DNA of 64,000 nt from Pyrocephalus nanus (Eukaryota; Chordata; Aves; Passeriformes; Tyrannidae), in the NCBI GenBank assembly GCA_038380795.1, contig CM076259.1, forward strand, positions 102,163,739-102,227,738. The letters run 5' to 3'. Positions 62,601 to 64,000 of this stretch are shown here, piece by piece; the first letter of the stretch is position 1; every line of letters begins with the position of its first letter. The notes under the pieces are model-generated. The model ran no database searches. It was not told where the DNA came from and saw only the letters and a list, made by a program, of their open reading frames with translations. The position numbers and the translations under genes were made by a program.

Positions 62601-64000
62601 CTTTGCAACCAGTTGACAGCTGTGTTTCTCTGGTGTGGGGAGGAGGGCTGCATGAATTTGATTCTGCTCAAATGTATGAGCTTCATTCAAACCAGATAAA
62701 CATCAAGATTATTGAAGGACAAATCTAGACTAGGCACTCCTTTCCCTAAGGCAGCCAGGGGACTGGGGGCAATGACAACAAATTGGGTACTGAAACATCC
62801 CCTTCTTGTTCTCAGGGAAAGGAAATAAACACTACAGACAAAACTGGGCAAGCAATACCAAGTGGTCACACCCTTTCCAGTGTAACCAGTTTATTTTCAG
62901 TTTGTTCCCTTAATGTTATCCTAACATGACTTTCGCAAGTAACTAGGCAACCTTCAGTGCCCCACAGCCGAAACAGTTCACTATCGGCTACAGGGGAAAG
63001 TGCAGAGACGCTTCCATGCCTGGGCTACACTGCCGCCTCACGGCACTTCTGCTACACAGCTCCCGTTTTTTCCCTCGAAAATTCCAAAAGGTCCATAATC
63101 AAAGAATAGTTAATCTATGATTCTGCTGGTTACACAATTCTGGAAGACTCTTTCCTTGTGCCTGTACTATTCAATTGCATTATTAGCAGGGATAAGGAAG
63201 AACGGACTCTCCTATTTAGTTTTGGAGAGATGGAAACCGGAGAGGGGCAAAGGATCAGAACTCAGAGTTCTTTGTAAAAGTGGAAGAGTGGTCTGAATGT
63301 CAGGATGTAAATCAGTGGTTTATACCTGGAAGCAGAGAGCAGGAGCCAGCAAAGAAAAGGCAGGCAGGGAGCACTGGGGCTGGCAATAATCCTTCAGGAA
63401 AGAATTCGGCATCGTAGTGTCTCACAAGTGAGTGTTGTTCAAAAATGTTCTACCACTGTGAAAAGGGCAGGTGTTACACAGAGCTTTATCAAGAGGAATG
63501 TTATCTGTAAGGTGCTGGGAAATAGAATACAGGAGAAGAAGGATGTCTCTGTAAAAATCACAAAGTACAAATAGTTGGTTTCTTTACAGAGCTTTCCATG
63601 AATTTATTTCACAAAATGTTTGTTTGGAGCATTTGACTGAGCTTCACAGACACAAAGTCTAAGATCTTGATTTTGAATAAAACTATATCTTTGTATATAC
63701 CTGAAAGACATGTTTGATTTCAAAATGTAGGACTGAACTGAGCCCCAACCACAATTTTTCAGTGAGATACAGCAACAACAGAAAATATGTCTGTTTTCTT
63801 TTCTCACAGTTTTCAAGTTGATCAATGTTACATTCACATATCTCTACCATAGTTGGGCTTACCCAGAAGAGTAAAGTAACACCTCTTTTCCCATGGGACT
63901 TTACTATGCAAATGGATAGAACATTTTATACAGCAGTGTTTCTCTCTATGTTTTATTACTAATTGCTTCTGGGACTAAAAAAATATAAGAAAGTTAACAT
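59633..64000. other. AT-rich non-coding DNA to window end
   Basis: No gene is recognised. A-runs lie at 60,960-60,971 and 60,981-60,993. A small rise in CpG at 62,965-63,075 is too slight to call an island. Confidence 0.5.

Overview
This window looks like bird nuclear DNA. The evidence is the repeats. It holds at least six fragments of CR1 LINEs carrying the usual avian 3' ends (for example the CCTTCCAACCCAAACCATTC block near 56,970). It also holds a solo LTR that starts TGTGGTGGGTTGACC when read on the + strand, a type I know from bird genomes. A few kilobases of repeat in 64 kb, AT-rich single-copy DNA elsewhere and one sharp CpG island all fit an avian macrochromosome or large intermediate chromosome. 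The species cannot be fixed from sequence alone; a songbird is plausible.

Layout. 1-2.1 kb: AT-rich DNA with one CR1 tail. 2.1-3.28 kb: a CpG island with splice-donor signals facing both ways, read here as a bidirectional promoter. Its + strand start (ATG at 3189, twelve codons, then a GTAAGC donor) is the best-supported coding exon. The minus strand shows a nine-codon start exon (2732-2758) and a possible non-coding first exon ending at 2828. 3.3-64 kb: mostly unique AT-rich DNA with no recognisable protein family, best read as the long first intron of the + strand gene, or else a gene desert. Within it lie CR1 pieces at 7.0, 24.0, 34.9-36.1 (the longest, with a dead reverse transcriptase), 41.0, 51.3 and 56.8 kb, the solo LTR at 10.6-11.5 kb, GC-richer patches at 20.0-20.6 and 41.9-43.3 kb, a small CpG cluster at 30.3-30.6 kb, and a diverged duplication at 24.8/25.1 kb.

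Translation and splicing. Many open frames of 60-130 codons occur, about what chance predicts for this length and composition, so I have not annotated them as genes. I list segments where a good acceptor, an open frame and a good donor coincide. These are exon candidates at low confidence, not established exons. No tRNA, rRNA, CRISPR array or bacterial-type operon is visible. I did not find a clearly new biological system. The items most worth checking are the promoter architecture, the duplicated AP-1-bearing segment and the candidate exons.
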